From Proteiniphilum acetatigenes DSM 18083 (GTDB taxonomy: Bacteria; Bacteroidota; Bacteroidia; Bacteroidales; Dysgonomonadaceae), in contig NZ_KB905694.1 in assembly GCF_000380985.1 (NCBI RefSeq), positions 432,615 to 496,614 of the forward strand: a stretch of 64,000 bases of DNA. Direction: 5' to 3'. Shown here piece by piece: positions 27,259 to 36,925 of the stretch (the first letter of the stretch is position 1; the number at the start of each line of letters is the position of its first letter). The translations under genes and the position numbers were made by a program. The notes under the pieces were generated by a model. That model saw only the letters and a program-made list of their open reading frames with translations, was not told where the DNA came from and ran no database searches.

Positions 27259-27266
27259 CAAAGATA
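27259..27266 (-). promoter_or_regulatory. Promoter -7 element of the sulfatase gene
   Basis: TATCTTTG on the minus strand fits TAnnTTTG and lies about 90 bases before the sulfatase start, leaving a leader of about 85 bases. Confidence 0.55.
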
Positions 27267-27385
27267 TATAATAATTTAAACTGATCTATGATGTGTCCCT
27301 GCATTAATTCTAACTAATCAGTCAATTAACACCGACTATTATCTCTCAGATATCCATGTCCATTACTCAGTTTAAGTACAGATAT

Positions 27386-27410
27386 AAAAAAGCCATCCCG
27401 AAGGATGGCT
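27386..27410 (-). terminator. Enolase terminator
   Basis: On the minus strand AGCCATCC and GGATGGCT form a perfect stem closed by a TTCG tetraloop, followed by at least six T. It lies 28 bases past the eno stop. Confidence 0.93.
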
Positions 27411-27438
27411 CACATTGTAGTATGTATCAAGAAAATTA

Positions 27439-28758
<1,320 letters not shown>

Positions 28759-28790
28759 CTAATTGATGAACCTGTCACAATTTCGACTTG

Positions 28791-28798
28791 CAAATATA
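28791..28798 (-). promoter_or_regulatory. Promoter -7 element of eno
   Basis: TATATTTG on the minus strand matches TAnnTTTG, 69 bases before the enolase start. Confidence 0.65.
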
Positions 28799-28847
28799 GC
28801 TGTTTTTTTGCTATCTAAGGGTGTATGCAGAGAGAAAGTTCAATTAC

Positions 28848-28947
28848 ATTAGACTATTTGAGTCGCCTTCGCTCCTCGATTTTCAATTCTCGCTATGGCA
28901 AACTTCAAACAAATTTGAGTTTGCACATCTAGCTTAACGAAATAGTT
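28848..28947. repeat. Intergenic palindromic element, copy A (100 bp)
   Basis: It begins ATTAGACTATTT and ends AACGAAATAGTT; both 12-mers recur exactly at the ends of a 69-bp element at 53575-53643. The ends are partly inverted repeats of each other (ACTATTT with AAATAGT). An inner hairpin pairs GCAAACT with AGTTTGC. It lies between marC and eno. Confidence 0.6.
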
Positions 28948-28971
28948 GGGTCAAAAAACTGATAATGCTAA

Positions 28972-29580
28972 CTATGCACCCACACCGTTCACTGTTGAGA
29001 TAAGAGCTGACAGGTTGGAAGTAAGCAATTTCACAGATATAGCCATCAGAATAACTCCAAAAAATTTACGAAGAATATAAGCGCCACTCTCTCCCAACAG
29101 TTTCTTTACCAGGTCGAGATATCTCAGTACCAGATAGACGATAGCCAGGTTCAGAACCACAGCAATAATAATATTTATTACATGGAATTCCGCCCGCATG
29201 GAAAGCAATGTGGTGAAACTTCCCGGCCCGGCAATCAGTGGAAACACTACCGGGAACAATGTAGAGGAGTTATCCGTAGAGGTATTATCGTTCTTGAATA
29301 TCTCCACTCCAAAAATCATTTCAATGGAGAGGATGAGCAATACCACAGCTCCAGCAACGGCAAAAGCGGAGATATCGAGTTGAAAGAGTTTCAAGATCCA
29401 CTCCCCGATGAATAAAAAGCCTACTAAAATTATAAGTGAATAAAATGCTGCTTTTTCCGGATGGATTGTCCTGTTCTGACTCCTCAGATTCAGAAAAATA
29501 GGAACCGCACCCGTCACATCGATGATTGCGAACAAGACCAGAAAAGCACTGATAATTTCAACTCCGTTAAGAACCGACAT
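28972..29580 (-). CDS. MarC family integral membrane protein
   Basis: The 202-aa protein has six predicted membrane helices spanning nearly the whole chain, starting with VEIISAFLVLFAIIDVTGAVPIFLNL. The Asp and Pro-Ile pairs of helix 1 and the VFPLIAGPGSFTTLLSM segment near residue 110 are characteristic of MarC/YchE/YhgN. The function is unknown; the link of MarC with multiple antibiotic resistance was not upheld for E. coli. It is monocistronic with a well-formed promoter (TTTG, 19 bases, TAATTTTG). Confidence 0.88.
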   Translation of the reverse strand: MSVLNGVEIISAFLVLFAIIDVTGAVPIFLNLRSQNRTIHPEKAAFYSLIILVGFLFIGEWILKLFQLDISAFAVAGAVVLLILSIEMIFGVEIFKNDNTSTDNSSTLFPVVFPLIAGPGSFTTLLSMRAEFHVINIIIAVVLNLAIVYLVLRYLDLVKKLLGESGAYILRKFFGVILMAISVKLLTSNLSALISTVNGVGA

Positions 29581-29628
29581 AATATTCCTTTTTTAGAAGT
29601 ATGACAGCAAACACTTACATTTTGAACG

Positions 29629-29636
29629 CAAAATTA
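29629..29636 (-). promoter_or_regulatory. Promoter of marC
   Basis: The minus strand has TAATTTTG here and TTTG at 29656-29659, 19 bases upstream. This fits the Bacteroidetes -33/-7 promoter with ideal spacing. Confidence 0.72.
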
Positions 29637-29666
29637 CAAAATATCAGTCAAACAGCAAAACAAGAT

Positions 29667-30842
29667 CTAATATTTGTCAATTAAAGAAGCAAAACTCTCA
29701 TACGGAAAAGGATAGGGGTGCACTTGATTGAGATATTTGATAATCCTGAAAGCATTGAAATGATGAAAGAATCGTTTCCTGAATGTGGGCGGAGAAGCAC
29801 TATTCGCGTTACAGTCCCCAATAAGCGCCGAAAAATCGATCTCTTTCAGGAATTGTTGTAGTGACGGATGTAATGTTGTAATCATTATCTCAACCGATTG
29901 GGGATCTTTCCCGAAGAATTCATCTTTCATGTCGAAGAGCTGCTTCAATTCCCGAAACGATCTCTTTGAATAAGCCCTCATATTACCATCGGGCTCATCT
30001 ATAATTTTTTGTAACGAAGGTCCGGTTCCGAATGGAACGCGATCGGAAAGGCGTGCCATCGGAAAGACCCGTGCTTCTTTCAGTTCCCGGATATTTCCAA
30101 GCGCAAATATTTTTTGCAGGAAGTAGAAATCTTCACCACCCTGCTGACGTCCCATACCTCCTACACGTACATAAGCATCTGCTGAAACGGCGAAAGCAGA
30201 ACCAATCGTATGCCAATAATATGGGAACCCAGCATATTCCAGCATCGAACGAAAATAACGGATATAGGCTTCATACTGTCTTGCAGCGCTTTCCGTCATA
30301 GCGCTATCCTCCTCCACCCGGTGACGAAAATCATGGATAGTACCATTCAGGGATTTATCACAGGAGAAAGCCTCCCGGATGGCTGTCAGAAAATTGCCTG
30401 ATACCGTGCAGTCGGCATCCAACGAAATAATCACACCGCGGGATTTCCCATTACAAAGAAAATGCTCTACTGCCAGATCCATTCCTATTTTTCGTGCCAA
30501 CCCCACTCCTGCATGTTTCCTTGGTAAATTTTCAAACAATAACGGGAAAAAACAAAAACTTCGTTCATTGTAACGGTCGGCAAACAAACGGGTTTCATCA
30601 TACGATATCCTGTTTTGTTTTACGACATCCTTATCGGCAAGCACTCCCGAGTTAAATACAATAACTGTCAACACGTTTGTATCCGAACGATCAGCGGTAC
30701 GAAGGTTATGCAATGTTTCAAATAGAGCAGGTTCGTTGTAGCAGGGAATCACCACCACAATATCTGCCGCTGTCTCCGGCGGAATAATGGTACACAGGTA
30801 TTCCGGCTTCTGCCTTTTGATATAAGCTTCCCAGTGCTTCAT
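29667..30842 (-). CDS. Family 2 glycosyltransferase
   Basis: The 391-aa protein has a GT-A fold. The N-terminal ADIVVVIPCYNEPALF binds the sugar nucleotide, and the DxD-like SLDADCTVSGNF near residue 148 holds the metal. A later GGEDFYFLQK resembles the acceptor-site ED motif. No membrane helix is apparent, so it acts in the cytoplasm, perhaps on a lipid-linked or soluble acceptor. Donor and acceptor are unknown. There are no other glycan genes around, and its promoter is not evident. Confidence 0.82.
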   Translation of the reverse strand: MKHWEAYIKRQKPEYLCTIIPPETAADIVVVIPCYNEPALFETLHNLRTADRSDTNVLTVIVFNSGVLADKDVVKQNRISYDETRLFADRYNERSFCFFPLLFENLPRKHAGVGLARKIGMDLAVEHFLCNGKSRGVIISLDADCTVSGNFLTAIREAFSCDKSLNGTIHDFRHRVEEDSAMTESAARQYEAYIRYFRSMLEYAGFPYYWHTIGSAFAVSADAYVRVGGMGRQQGGEDFYFLQKIFALGNIRELKEARVFPMARLSDRVPFGTGPSLQKIIDEPDGNMRAYSKRSFRELKQLFDMKDEFFGKDPQSVEIMITTLHPSLQQFLKEIDFSALIGDCNANSASPPTFRKRFFHHFNAFRIIKYLNQVHPYPFPYESFASLIDKY

Positions 30843-30899
30843 CCGATCAATTTATTGAGAATCAATAGCCAAGAACCGAGACTATTTGGAATTTGAGAT

Positions 30900-30975
30900 G
30901 TTGGATTTGGGATATCGCCAATTGCCAATTATCCACTGTCCATTTTCAATTTTCAATTTTCGATTCTCATCCCCC
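30900..30975. repeat. AATTGNCAATT-type simple repeat tract
   Basis: Short imperfect direct repeats built from CAATT, CCAATT and TTTTCAATTTTC units lie before the glycosyltransferase gene. A 15-nt piece, CAATTATCCACTGTC (30926-30940), recurs exactly at 49163-49177, so both belong to one dispersed family. Confidence 0.6.
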
Positions 30976-31076
30976 TTCTTAACACAAACTTCTTATTTCT
31001 ACATAAAATAAAAAAAGGGTAGAATCACATGGTGATGTACCCCCCTCTGTTTGTCCTGAAATCGGTCGGAAATTGA

Positions 31077-31712
31077 TTATTTCCCCGTAGTAGTAGTTGC
31101 CGTGGCGGGACCGTACTTGCTGTTCAGAAATTCAATCACTTCATTAGTAATATCATACTTCTCATCAGCAAGCAGAATCGTGCTCGTCGTCCTGTTGCTG
31201 AAGATAATTTCATAATGTTTATTCTGATTGAACTCTTTCATCCTCGCCTTGATAGTATCCTCCATCTGGATATTCAGTTTTTCCTGTTCCAGCAGGAACT
31301 CCTGAGTCAACCGTTCTGCTAATTGTTGATATTCCTGATCCATCTGCATTATTCGGTTCTGTTCCTGCTGTGCTCTTTCCGTGCTTAAGAAAGCATTATT
31401 GCGTAATTTGCGTTCAAAATCGGTAGCAGCAGAACGAATCTGTCCTTCTCTCTGATTCAACGTTGCACGGGTACTCTCTTGCTTTCTCAACAGCGATTCG
31501 TTGAGATCTTTGGCAAAATTGTAATTCATCAGAAGCGAATCCACATTCACATACCCTATAGGCAATGTAAAGGAAGAGTCGTTCAACAAAGTAGTAAGAT
31601 TTTTCCCCGTGGATCCGTTAACGGATGGTTTGGTTGTAAAATGTAAGATGTAAAGAATAATGATTGCGACCGCCAACACACCGCTGACGATGTAAAGAGT
31701 AGAATTCTTCAT
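31077..31712 (-). CDS. OmpH/Skp-like envelope protein
   Basis: The protein (about 211 aa) has one N-terminal membrane helix (LYIVSGVLAVAIIILYILHF) that looks like an anchor rather than a cleaved signal. Two long charged helices follow (about residues 75-150) that form the coiled-coil tentacles of OmpH/Skp. The C-terminal part has DITNEVIEFLNSKYG, the usual end of Bacteroidetes OmpH proteins. Skp-type proteins hold unfolded outer-membrane proteins in the periplasm. I chose the Met before KNSTLYIV; the longer frame adds a hydrophilic tail that would hide the anchor. It is separated by 11 bases from the small membrane gene upstream. Confidence 0.8.
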   Translation of the reverse strand: MKNSTLYIVSGVLAVAIIILYILHFTTKPSVNGSTGKNLTTLLNDSSFTLPIGYVNVDSLLMNYNFAKDLNESLLRKQESTRATLNQREGQIRSAATDFERKLRNNAFLSTERAQQEQNRIMQMDQEYQQLAERLTQEFLLEQEKLNIQMEDTIKARMKEFNQNKHYEIIFSNRTTSTILLADEKYDITNEVIEFLNSKYGPATATTTTGK

Positions 31713-31723
31713 TTTTGAAAGAT

Positions 31724-31945
31724 TTAAATATTTTCTGATTTCAACATTTTTTCTATCGGACTTTCTCTTCTGCTCATCTCCGAATCCTGAGATGTGGCAC
31801 AATGAATCCCTCTATTTTGCAATGGTTTACTATCACCAATATGGAGACTGGGAAACTCTCCTTTTTTGGTAAAGAAAACACGTATCCCCATCAACAGAAT
31901 AGCGACGAACAGGATAACTGAGCCTATAATGAGTATTTTTATCAT
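31724..31945 (-). CDS. Small conserved membrane-anchored protein, unknown function
   Basis: The 73-aa protein has one N-terminal membrane helix (ILIIGSVILFVAILLMGIRVFF). A short basic loop follows, then the pattern FPSLHIGDSKPLQNRGIHC with one Cys and CATSQD. The H-I-G ... R-G-I-x-C segment is, as I recall, shared by many Bacteroidales proteins of similar size, and a loose resemblance to the Cys-bearing NqrM family can be noted. The function is unknown. It has its own -7 element and is read into the OmpH-like gene. Confidence 0.6.
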   Translation of the reverse strand: MIKILIIGSVILFVAILLMGIRVFFTKKGEFPSLHIGDSKPLQNRGIHCATSQDSEMSRRESPIEKMLKSENI

Positions 31946-31965
31946 AATGGTGCTTTTTAATGCCG

Positions 31966-31973
31966 CAAAGATA
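31966..31973 (-). promoter_or_regulatory. Promoter -7 element of the small membrane gene and ompH-like gene
   Basis: TATCTTTG on the minus strand matches TAnnTTTG, 21 bases before the start of the 73-aa gene. Confidence 0.65.
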
Positions 31974-32087
31974 GTCTAATTAGCTAATTAAACCGCATTT
32001 TTTCGGATTAAAGATACTAAATTTTTTGTCCATGCACCATTTTTCTTGTACTTTTACCAACTCTATAAGCTATCTAAAATAAATGAT

Positions 32088-33551
32088 ATGATGATTACAG
32101 ATTTACAACCTTCCGTCATCTGGAACTATTTTTACCAGATTACACAGATTCCAAGACCATCTAAAAAAGAGGAGAGAATTCTTGCTTATCTACTCGATTT
32201 TGCCCGCCAGCACAATCTGGAGGCCAAACAGGACAAAGCCGGCAATCTGTTGATAACCAAACTGGCCACTCCCGGCAAAGAGGATGTACCCACAGTAATC
32301 CTGCAATCGCATGTGGATATGGTTTGCGAGAAAAATTCAAATGTGACGCACGATTTTGAGAATGATCCCATAGAGACAATTATCGACGGCGACTGGATAA
32401 AGGCCAACGGCACCACGCTGGGAGCCGATAACGGCATAGGGGTAGCCGCCCAGTTGGCGCTGCTGGCCGCAGATGATATTGCACATGGCAAGATTGAAGC
32501 GCTTTTCACTGTGGATGAAGAGACAGGTCTGACAGGAGCCAACTCTCTCGACAAAAATCTTCTCACAGGTAATATCCTGATCAATCTCGATACTGAAGAG
32601 GAAGGTGAAATCTATATAGGATGTGCCGGGGGAAAAGGCACGAAAGCCTATTTCAAATACAAGGAAAAAGATGTACCAAAGAAATATTTCTGGTTCAGGA
32701 TACAGGTAAAAGGCCTGCGCGGGGGACATTCAGGCAGTGATATCGACAAAAAACTGGGTAATGCCAACAAGATACTCACCCGCTTTCTGCATTCCATTAC
32801 ACGAAAAAAATATGGCATGGTCTTATCGGAAATCGGCGGTGGAAACCTACATAACGCCATCCCGCGCGAAGCACATGCACTCCTGGGAGTAAAAGAGAAA
32901 TACAAGGAGGATATCCGTGTGAAATTAAACACTTTCCTCGCTCAGGTACAGGAGGAATATAAACATACTGATCCCGGCCTCGACATTCACCTTGAGTCGG
33001 TACAGATCCCGTCGAAAGTGATCAATAGAAAGATTACAGAGAAACTGATCAATGCACTGTATGCCTGTCCGCACGGCGTTATCGGCATGAGTTACGATAT
33101 CCCCGGACTGGTAGAAACTTCCACCAATCTGGCATCCGTCAAAATGCTCGATCATCATCTGATAGAAATAGGTACCAGCCAGCGAAGCTCTGTGGAGTCT
33201 CAAAAAGAATATGTGGTGAATATGGTATCATCGGTATTTGAGCTGGCCGGGGCAAAGGTAATTCACAATGACGGATACCCCGGATGGCAACCCAATCCCG
33301 ACTCCAATATCCTGAAGCTGGCGCAAAAAGAATACGAAGCGCTCTTCAGTAAAAGCCCTAAAGTAAAGGCGATCCATGCAGGTCTCGAATGCGGGTTGTT
33401 TCTTGAGAAATATCCCCACCTCGACATGATATCGATAGGGCCTGACATGACAGATGTGCATTCACCCGACGAAAAAATGAAGATATCTTCGGTGGGTAAA
33501 TTCTGGGATTTCCTGGTGAAAATCCTGGAAAATATGCCCGCAGAAAAGTAA
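32088..33551 (+). CDS. pepD: Aminoacyl-histidine dipeptidase (PepD-like, M20)
   Basis: The protein (about 487 aa) is a zinc dipeptidase of family M20C that cleaves Xaa-His and other dipeptides in the cytoplasm. Metal ligands are found in LQSHVDMVCEKN, LGADNGIGVA, DEETGLTGANSLD and INLDTEEEGE. The dimerisation or lid part includes RGGHSGSDI, and the last ligand His is near HAGLECG. I took the second group of Met codons (before MITDLQPSVIWNYF) because homologues begin there. The gene is followed after 3 bases by the nuclease/phosphatase gene, so both form a transcription unit. Confidence 0.92.
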   Translation: MMITDLQPSVIWNYFYQITQIPRPSKKEERILAYLLDFARQHNLEAKQDKAGNLLITKLATPGKEDVPTVILQSHVDMVCEKNSNVTHDFENDPIETIIDGDWIKANGTTLGADNGIGVAAQLALLAADDIAHGKIEALFTVDEETGLTGANSLDKNLLTGNILINLDTEEEGEIYIGCAGGKGTKAYFKYKEKDVPKKYFWFRIQVKGLRGGHSGSDIDKKLGNANKILTRFLHSITRKKYGMVLSEIGGGNLHNAIPREAHALLGVKEKYKEDIRVKLNTFLAQVQEEYKHTDPGLDIHLESVQIPSKVINRKITEKLINALYACPHGVIGMSYDIPGLVETSTNLASVKMLDHHLIEIGTSQRSSVESQKEYVVNMVSSVFELAGAKVIHNDGYPGWQPNPDSNILKLAQKEYEALFSKSPKVKAIHAGLECGLFLEKYPHLDMISIGPDMTDVHSPDEKMKISSVGKFWDFLVKILENMPAEK

Positions 33552-33554
33552 ACA

Positions 33555-34589
33555 ATGCGGTTTTTCTTAATAGCCACCTTATTACTAACGACCTACACGG
33601 CAGGGATCGTTTCACAGAACGATTTTCGCATTATGTTCTACAACGTCGAGAATCTGTTCGACACCTCTGATGATCCGTTAAAAGAGGACGACGATTTCCT
33701 GCCGGATGGTTTTATGCGGTGGACACCGTGGAAGTATTGGGAAAAACTGCGCAACATTACCCGTGTGATTACGGCTGTCGGTGGTATGCAATCTCCGGCA
33801 TTGGTCGGGTTGTGCGAGGTAGAAAACGATTCTGTGCTTTTCGACCTCACAAAACGGTCGTCACTGCGGGTACAGGAGTACGATTATATTATTACCGATT
33901 CACCTGATGACCGGGGAATTGACGTAGCGCTACTCTATCAGCGCCATCAATTCAAACCGCTACAAACCTGCGAATACGAGATAAAGTTCAGCCGTAAAAA
34001 TATCAGGCCGACGCGCAACATTCTACATGTTGCGGGAGAAGTACTCAACGGCAATATCCTCGATATATTTGTCTGTCACTTCCCCTCCCGTAGCAGTGGA
34101 CAACGAGAGAGTGAACCCGCACGCATAGAGGCGGCAACCCTTCTGAAAAACAAAGTCGACAGCCTGTTTATTCGCCGTGAGAACGCCCGTATTGTCATTA
34201 TGGGCGATTTTAACGATCATCCTGATGATAAAAGTCTTTCTCAAATATTGGGAGCAAAAAGCCTACTGTCACCGCTCCAAAGGGATCAGTTATACAACCT
34301 TTTCCGTCATCGGACAAAAGAACCTGAATGTGGCACTTATAAATATCAAGGAAAATGGGAGATCCTCGACCAGTTTATTGTCAGTGGGAATCTCTTAATG
34401 GAAGAAAGCTGCATTCACGTGAAGAGCAATGAAGCACATATCTTCAAAGCCGGTTTCCTGTTAGAAGATGATGAGAGGTATTATGGCAAGAAACCACACA
34501 GGACAAATGTTGGACCCCGCTATATAGGAGGGTTCAGCGATCACCTGCCCATTTATATGGACCTGATTCTCATTTTGGAACATCCATAA
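33555..34589 (+). CDS. Exported endonuclease/exonuclease/phosphatase-fold protein
   Basis: The 344-aa protein has an N-terminal signal peptide (MRFFLIATLLLTTYTAGIVSQ). The EEP fold follows with FRIMFYNVENLFDT (Asn/Glu metal motif), GDFNDHPDD (catalytic Asp/Asn) near residue 217, and FSDHLPIYM near the end (His). The set DNase I-like catalytic residues is complete. It may degrade DNA, or remove phosphate from nucleotides or lipids, outside the cytoplasm; the family cannot tell these apart by sequence alone. It directly follows pepD, with a 3-base gap. Confidence 0.85.
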   Translation: MRFFLIATLLLTTYTAGIVSQNDFRIMFYNVENLFDTSDDPLKEDDDFLPDGFMRWTPWKYWEKLRNITRVITAVGGMQSPALVGLCEVENDSVLFDLTKRSSLRVQEYDYIITDSPDDRGIDVALLYQRHQFKPLQTCEYEIKFSRKNIRPTRNILHVAGEVLNGNILDIFVCHFPSRSSGQRESEPARIEAATLLKNKVDSLFIRRENARIVIMGDFNDHPDDKSLSQILGAKSLLSPLQRDQLYNLFRHRTKEPECGTYKYQGKWEILDQFIVSGNLLMEESCIHVKSNEAHIFKAGFLLEDDERYYGKKPHRTNVGPRYIGGFSDHLPIYMDLILILEHP

Positions 34590-34653
34590 ACAGACCCGGC
34601 ACATTTTTTAAAACTTTATCATAATATTTCTCCCTATATCCATAAATAAGTTC

Positions 34654-34661
34654 TATATTTG
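34654..34661 (+). promoter_or_regulatory. Promoter -7 element of tatA
   Basis: TATATTTG fits TAnnTTTG and lies 48 bases before the tatA start. Confidence 0.65.
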
Positions 34662-34709
34662 CATCTTGTAGCAACCGAAAAGTATAAACAAATTAAACAT
34701 ATTACACTT

Positions 34710-34913
34710 ATGAATCCATTACTTATCAACTTAAACGGGTGGGAAATACCTATCATAGTTTTGGTTATCCTGATTCTTTTCGGAGGAAAAAAAATACCCG
34801 AATTCATGAAAGGTCTCGGGAAAGGCATCAATAGCTTCAAAAAAGGATTAAAAGATATTGAGGAAGATATTAAGGCTGAACCGACAGAAAATAATTCATC
34901 ATCAAATAATTAA
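34710..34913 (+). CDS. tatA: Twin-arginine translocase subunit TatA
   Basis: The 67-aa protein forms the variable pore of the Tat system for export of folded proteins. It has a short N-terminal helix ([14 protein letters not shown]), the FGGKKIPEF hinge with the conserved Phe-Gly, and an amphipathic helix ([15 protein letters not shown]), ending in an acidic tail. I chose the Met before [10 protein letters not shown] because the longer frame adds residues unlike the family, and the promoter lies inside it. A hairpin separates it from tatC. No tatB is seen; Bacteroidetes usually use TatA and TatC only. Confidence 0.93.
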   Translation: MNPLLINLNGWEIPIIVLVILILFGGKKIPEFMKGLGKGINSFKKGLKDIEEDIKAEPTENNSSSNN

Positions 34914-34922
34914 ATAGCTGCG

Positions 34923-34965
34923 GAAGAAACCTGTCAGATCATTCCGGTGGGTTCTTCTTTCATGC
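34923..34965 (+). terminator. Terminator or attenuator between tatA and tatC
   Basis: GAAGAAACC (34923-34931) pairs with GGGTTCTTC (34950-34958) with a 1-base mismatch, and T-rich bases follow. It may stop most tatA transcripts, making tatA more abundant than tatC. Confidence 0.65.
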
Positions 34966-35064
34966 TATTATCAGCACCATAAGAGTTTATCATTTCGAAG
35001 GCAAAACTGGTAAAATCCGTTTGTCTTCGGATGTTTACATGTCTATTATATAGCGCAGATAGAA

Positions 35065-35892
35065 ATGTCAGAGAAAGAAATGTCTTTTTGGGATCATCTG
35101 GAAGAGTTCCGATGGACCATTATACGTATTATCATCGCTGTGATTGCTTTCTCTGTCATAGGATTTATCATTATCCCCCATATTTTTGACTCCGTCATAC
35201 TTGCTGCCCGCTCGTCCGATTTTATTACTTACCGTTTCTTTGAAAAAGCAGGAGAATACCTTCCTTTTCTACCTGATTTCTCTGCAGATGCTTTTGCCGT
35301 AAGGATGCTTAATATCAACATGACCACGCAATTTATGACCTATATCTCTACGTCATTGATGTTTGGTGTACTCTGTACCATTCCTTATATACTATATGAA
35401 CTATGGAAATTTATAAGCCCCGCACTTTATGAGAATGAGGCAAAAGGGATAAAGACCGCTTTCGGGTTCGGGGGGTTCATGTTTATAATAGGTTGCTTAG
35501 TTGGCTATTTTATTGTATTCCCGCTGATATTCCGCTTCCTTATCACTTTTGAGTTGAGCGAATCCATTGAGAATTCAATCTCGCTCGATTCCTATATGAA
35601 CAACTTCTATACCCTTATCCTGATCATGGGACTGGTATTTGAACTGCCGCTGGTATTTTGGTTGTTGTCAAAACTCGGATTGATCTACCGTTCTTTTTTC
35701 CGAAAATTCCGTCGCCATGCCGTCGTAGGCTCCCTCGTAGCTGCGGCGCTTATCACTCCCTCGGGAGATCCCTTCTCCCTTTTCGTGGTGACCATACCTA
35801 TATACATGCTATGGGAGATCAGCGCCTTTATGGTAAAGAAAGATCCACCTGAAGAGAAAGAGGAGGAAAATCTCCCGGCAGTATTCGAATAA
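35065..35892 (+). CDS. tatC: Twin-arginine translocase subunit TatC
   Basis: The 275-aa protein recognises twin-arginine signal peptides. The start MSEKEMSFWDHLEEFRWTII contains the family signature (FWDHLEEFR) that contacts the signal peptide. Six membrane helices follow. The ALITPSGDPFSLFVVTIPIYMLWE segment near residue 232 contains the TPxxD pattern typical of TatC. The gene stands 151 bases after tatA in the same direction. The C-terminus is acidic and cytoplasmic. Confidence 0.95.
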   Translation: MSEKEMSFWDHLEEFRWTIIRIIIAVIAFSVIGFIIIPHIFDSVILAARSSDFITYRFFEKAGEYLPFLPDFSADAFAVRMLNINMTTQFMTYISTSLMFGVLCTIPYILYELWKFISPALYENEAKGIKTAFGFGGFMFIIGCLVGYFIVFPLIFRFLITFELSESIENSISLDSYMNNFYTLILIMGLVFELPLVFWLLSKLGLIYRSFFRKFRRHAVVGSLVAAALITPSGDPFSLFVVTIPIYMLWEISAFMVKKDPPEEKEEENLPAVFE

Positions 35893-35937
35893 AGGGGATT
35901 ATTCACCGATCAGATAAAACCGGAGCAACCGGCCCTA

Positions 35938-36312
35938 CTACTTATTTACGATCGCTCTTCCGAAAGGAGTGAGCGCCAAACTCATCAGTTTAAAATGCTG
36001 GTTTCCGAAAGGAATACCGATAATAGTAATATAAAACAGCAAACCGAACAGCAGATGGGTGAGCACAATGGGAATCCCTCCCACAAAAAACCAGATCACA
36101 TTCATCAGAAACGACAGGCATCCCGAGGATGTATCTTTTTGCACGACTTTCTTCCCGAAAGGCCATAGTGCCACTTCGGCCAGTTTCAACGATTGGAGTC
36201 CGAAAGGAATACCGATGATGGTAACCATCAGTGCGACGCTCCCCAACAGGTATTCAATGGCGATAAAAAAACCGCCGAATACCACCCAGATAACATTCCC
36301 TAGAGTCTTCAT
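35938..36312 (-). CDS. YccF domain membrane protein
   Basis: The 124-aa protein has two similar halves, each with hydrophobic segments followed by a IIGIPFGLQSLKL or IIGIPFGNQHFKL motif, and a PFGR/PFGK box. This duplication is the YccF (DUF307) family. The family's function is not known. It starts within the last bases of the RidA gene (4-base overlap), so translation is coupled, and is followed by convergent tatC. Confidence 0.9.
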   Translation of the reverse strand: MKTLGNVIWVVFGGFFIAIEYLLGSVALMVTIIGIPFGLQSLKLAEVALWPFGKKVVQKDTSSGCLSFLMNVIWFFVGGIPIVLTHLLFGLLFYITIIGIPFGNQHFKLMSLALTPFGRAIVNK

Positions 36313-36686
36313 CTGACGGCGATTACTTCTATTTCTACCAGCGCATTTTTCGGAAGTGCTTTCACGGCAAAAGCCGAGCGAGCCGGGAAAGTCCCACTAA
36401 AACGGCTGCCATATACTTCGTTCATCTCTGTGAACAGCGACATATCATCCATAAATACCGTCGTTTTCACAATATTATCCATAGTGGCTCCGGCTGCCGT
36501 CAGCACTGCTTCTATATTATTGAAGATTTGACTGGTTTGTTCTTTCACACCGCCGGATACAATATTTCCTGTCGATGGATCAATGGGTAACATTCCCGAC
36601 AGGAATAACATCCCATTCGCTTCAATAGCCTGGTTGTAAGGCCCTATTGCCGCAGGCGCATTGTTTGTTGAAATAACTTTTTTCAT
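36309..36686 (-). CDS. ridA: RidA family reactive intermediate deaminase
   Basis: The 125-aa protein hydrolyses reactive enamines/imines made by pyridoxal enzymes such as threonine dehydratase. Motifs fit the family: NNAPAAIGPYNQAIEANGMLF at the start, SGMLPIDPSTGNIV, the catalytic Arg in FPARSAFAVKALPKNALVEIE near residue 105, and Glu near 120. The length is typical. It overlaps the YccF gene by 4 bases. Its upstream region is a simple-repeat tract, and no promoter is evident there. Confidence 0.93.
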   Translation of the reverse strand: MKKVISTNNAPAAIGPYNQAIEANGMLFLSGMLPIDPSTGNIVSGGVKEQTSQIFNNIEAVLTAAGATMDNIVKTTVFMDDMSLFTEMNEVYGSRFSGTFPARSAFAVKALPKNALVEIEVIAVR

Positions 36687-36689
36687 TTT

Positions 36690-36840
36690 TTTGAAGTTAG
36701 AAGTTAGAAATTAGAAGTTGGAACTAAGAAGTGAAGAAGTGGAGAAGTAAAGAAATCTGAAGTTGAGAATCTTATTCCGGTTTCTACCTTTTTCACCTTT
36801 TCACTCTTCCACTTTTCCACTTTTCTCTCCACATTTTCAT
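36690..36840. repeat. GAAGTTAGAA / TTCCACTTTT simple-repeat tract
   Basis: A purine-rich run of GAAGTTAGAAGTTAGAAATTAG-type units is followed about 60 bases on by a pyrimidine run of TTCCACTTTTCC units on the same strand. The two partly complement each other and could form a hairpin. It fills most of the 239-base gap between ridA and rlmB. Confidence 0.55.
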
Positions 36841-36925
36841 ATTAGTCTCATTATTCACTACTTGTCCCGATTCATCGGGATTGGCATATTGGCGCATTGC
36901 CATTAATCATCACATCAACAAATCA

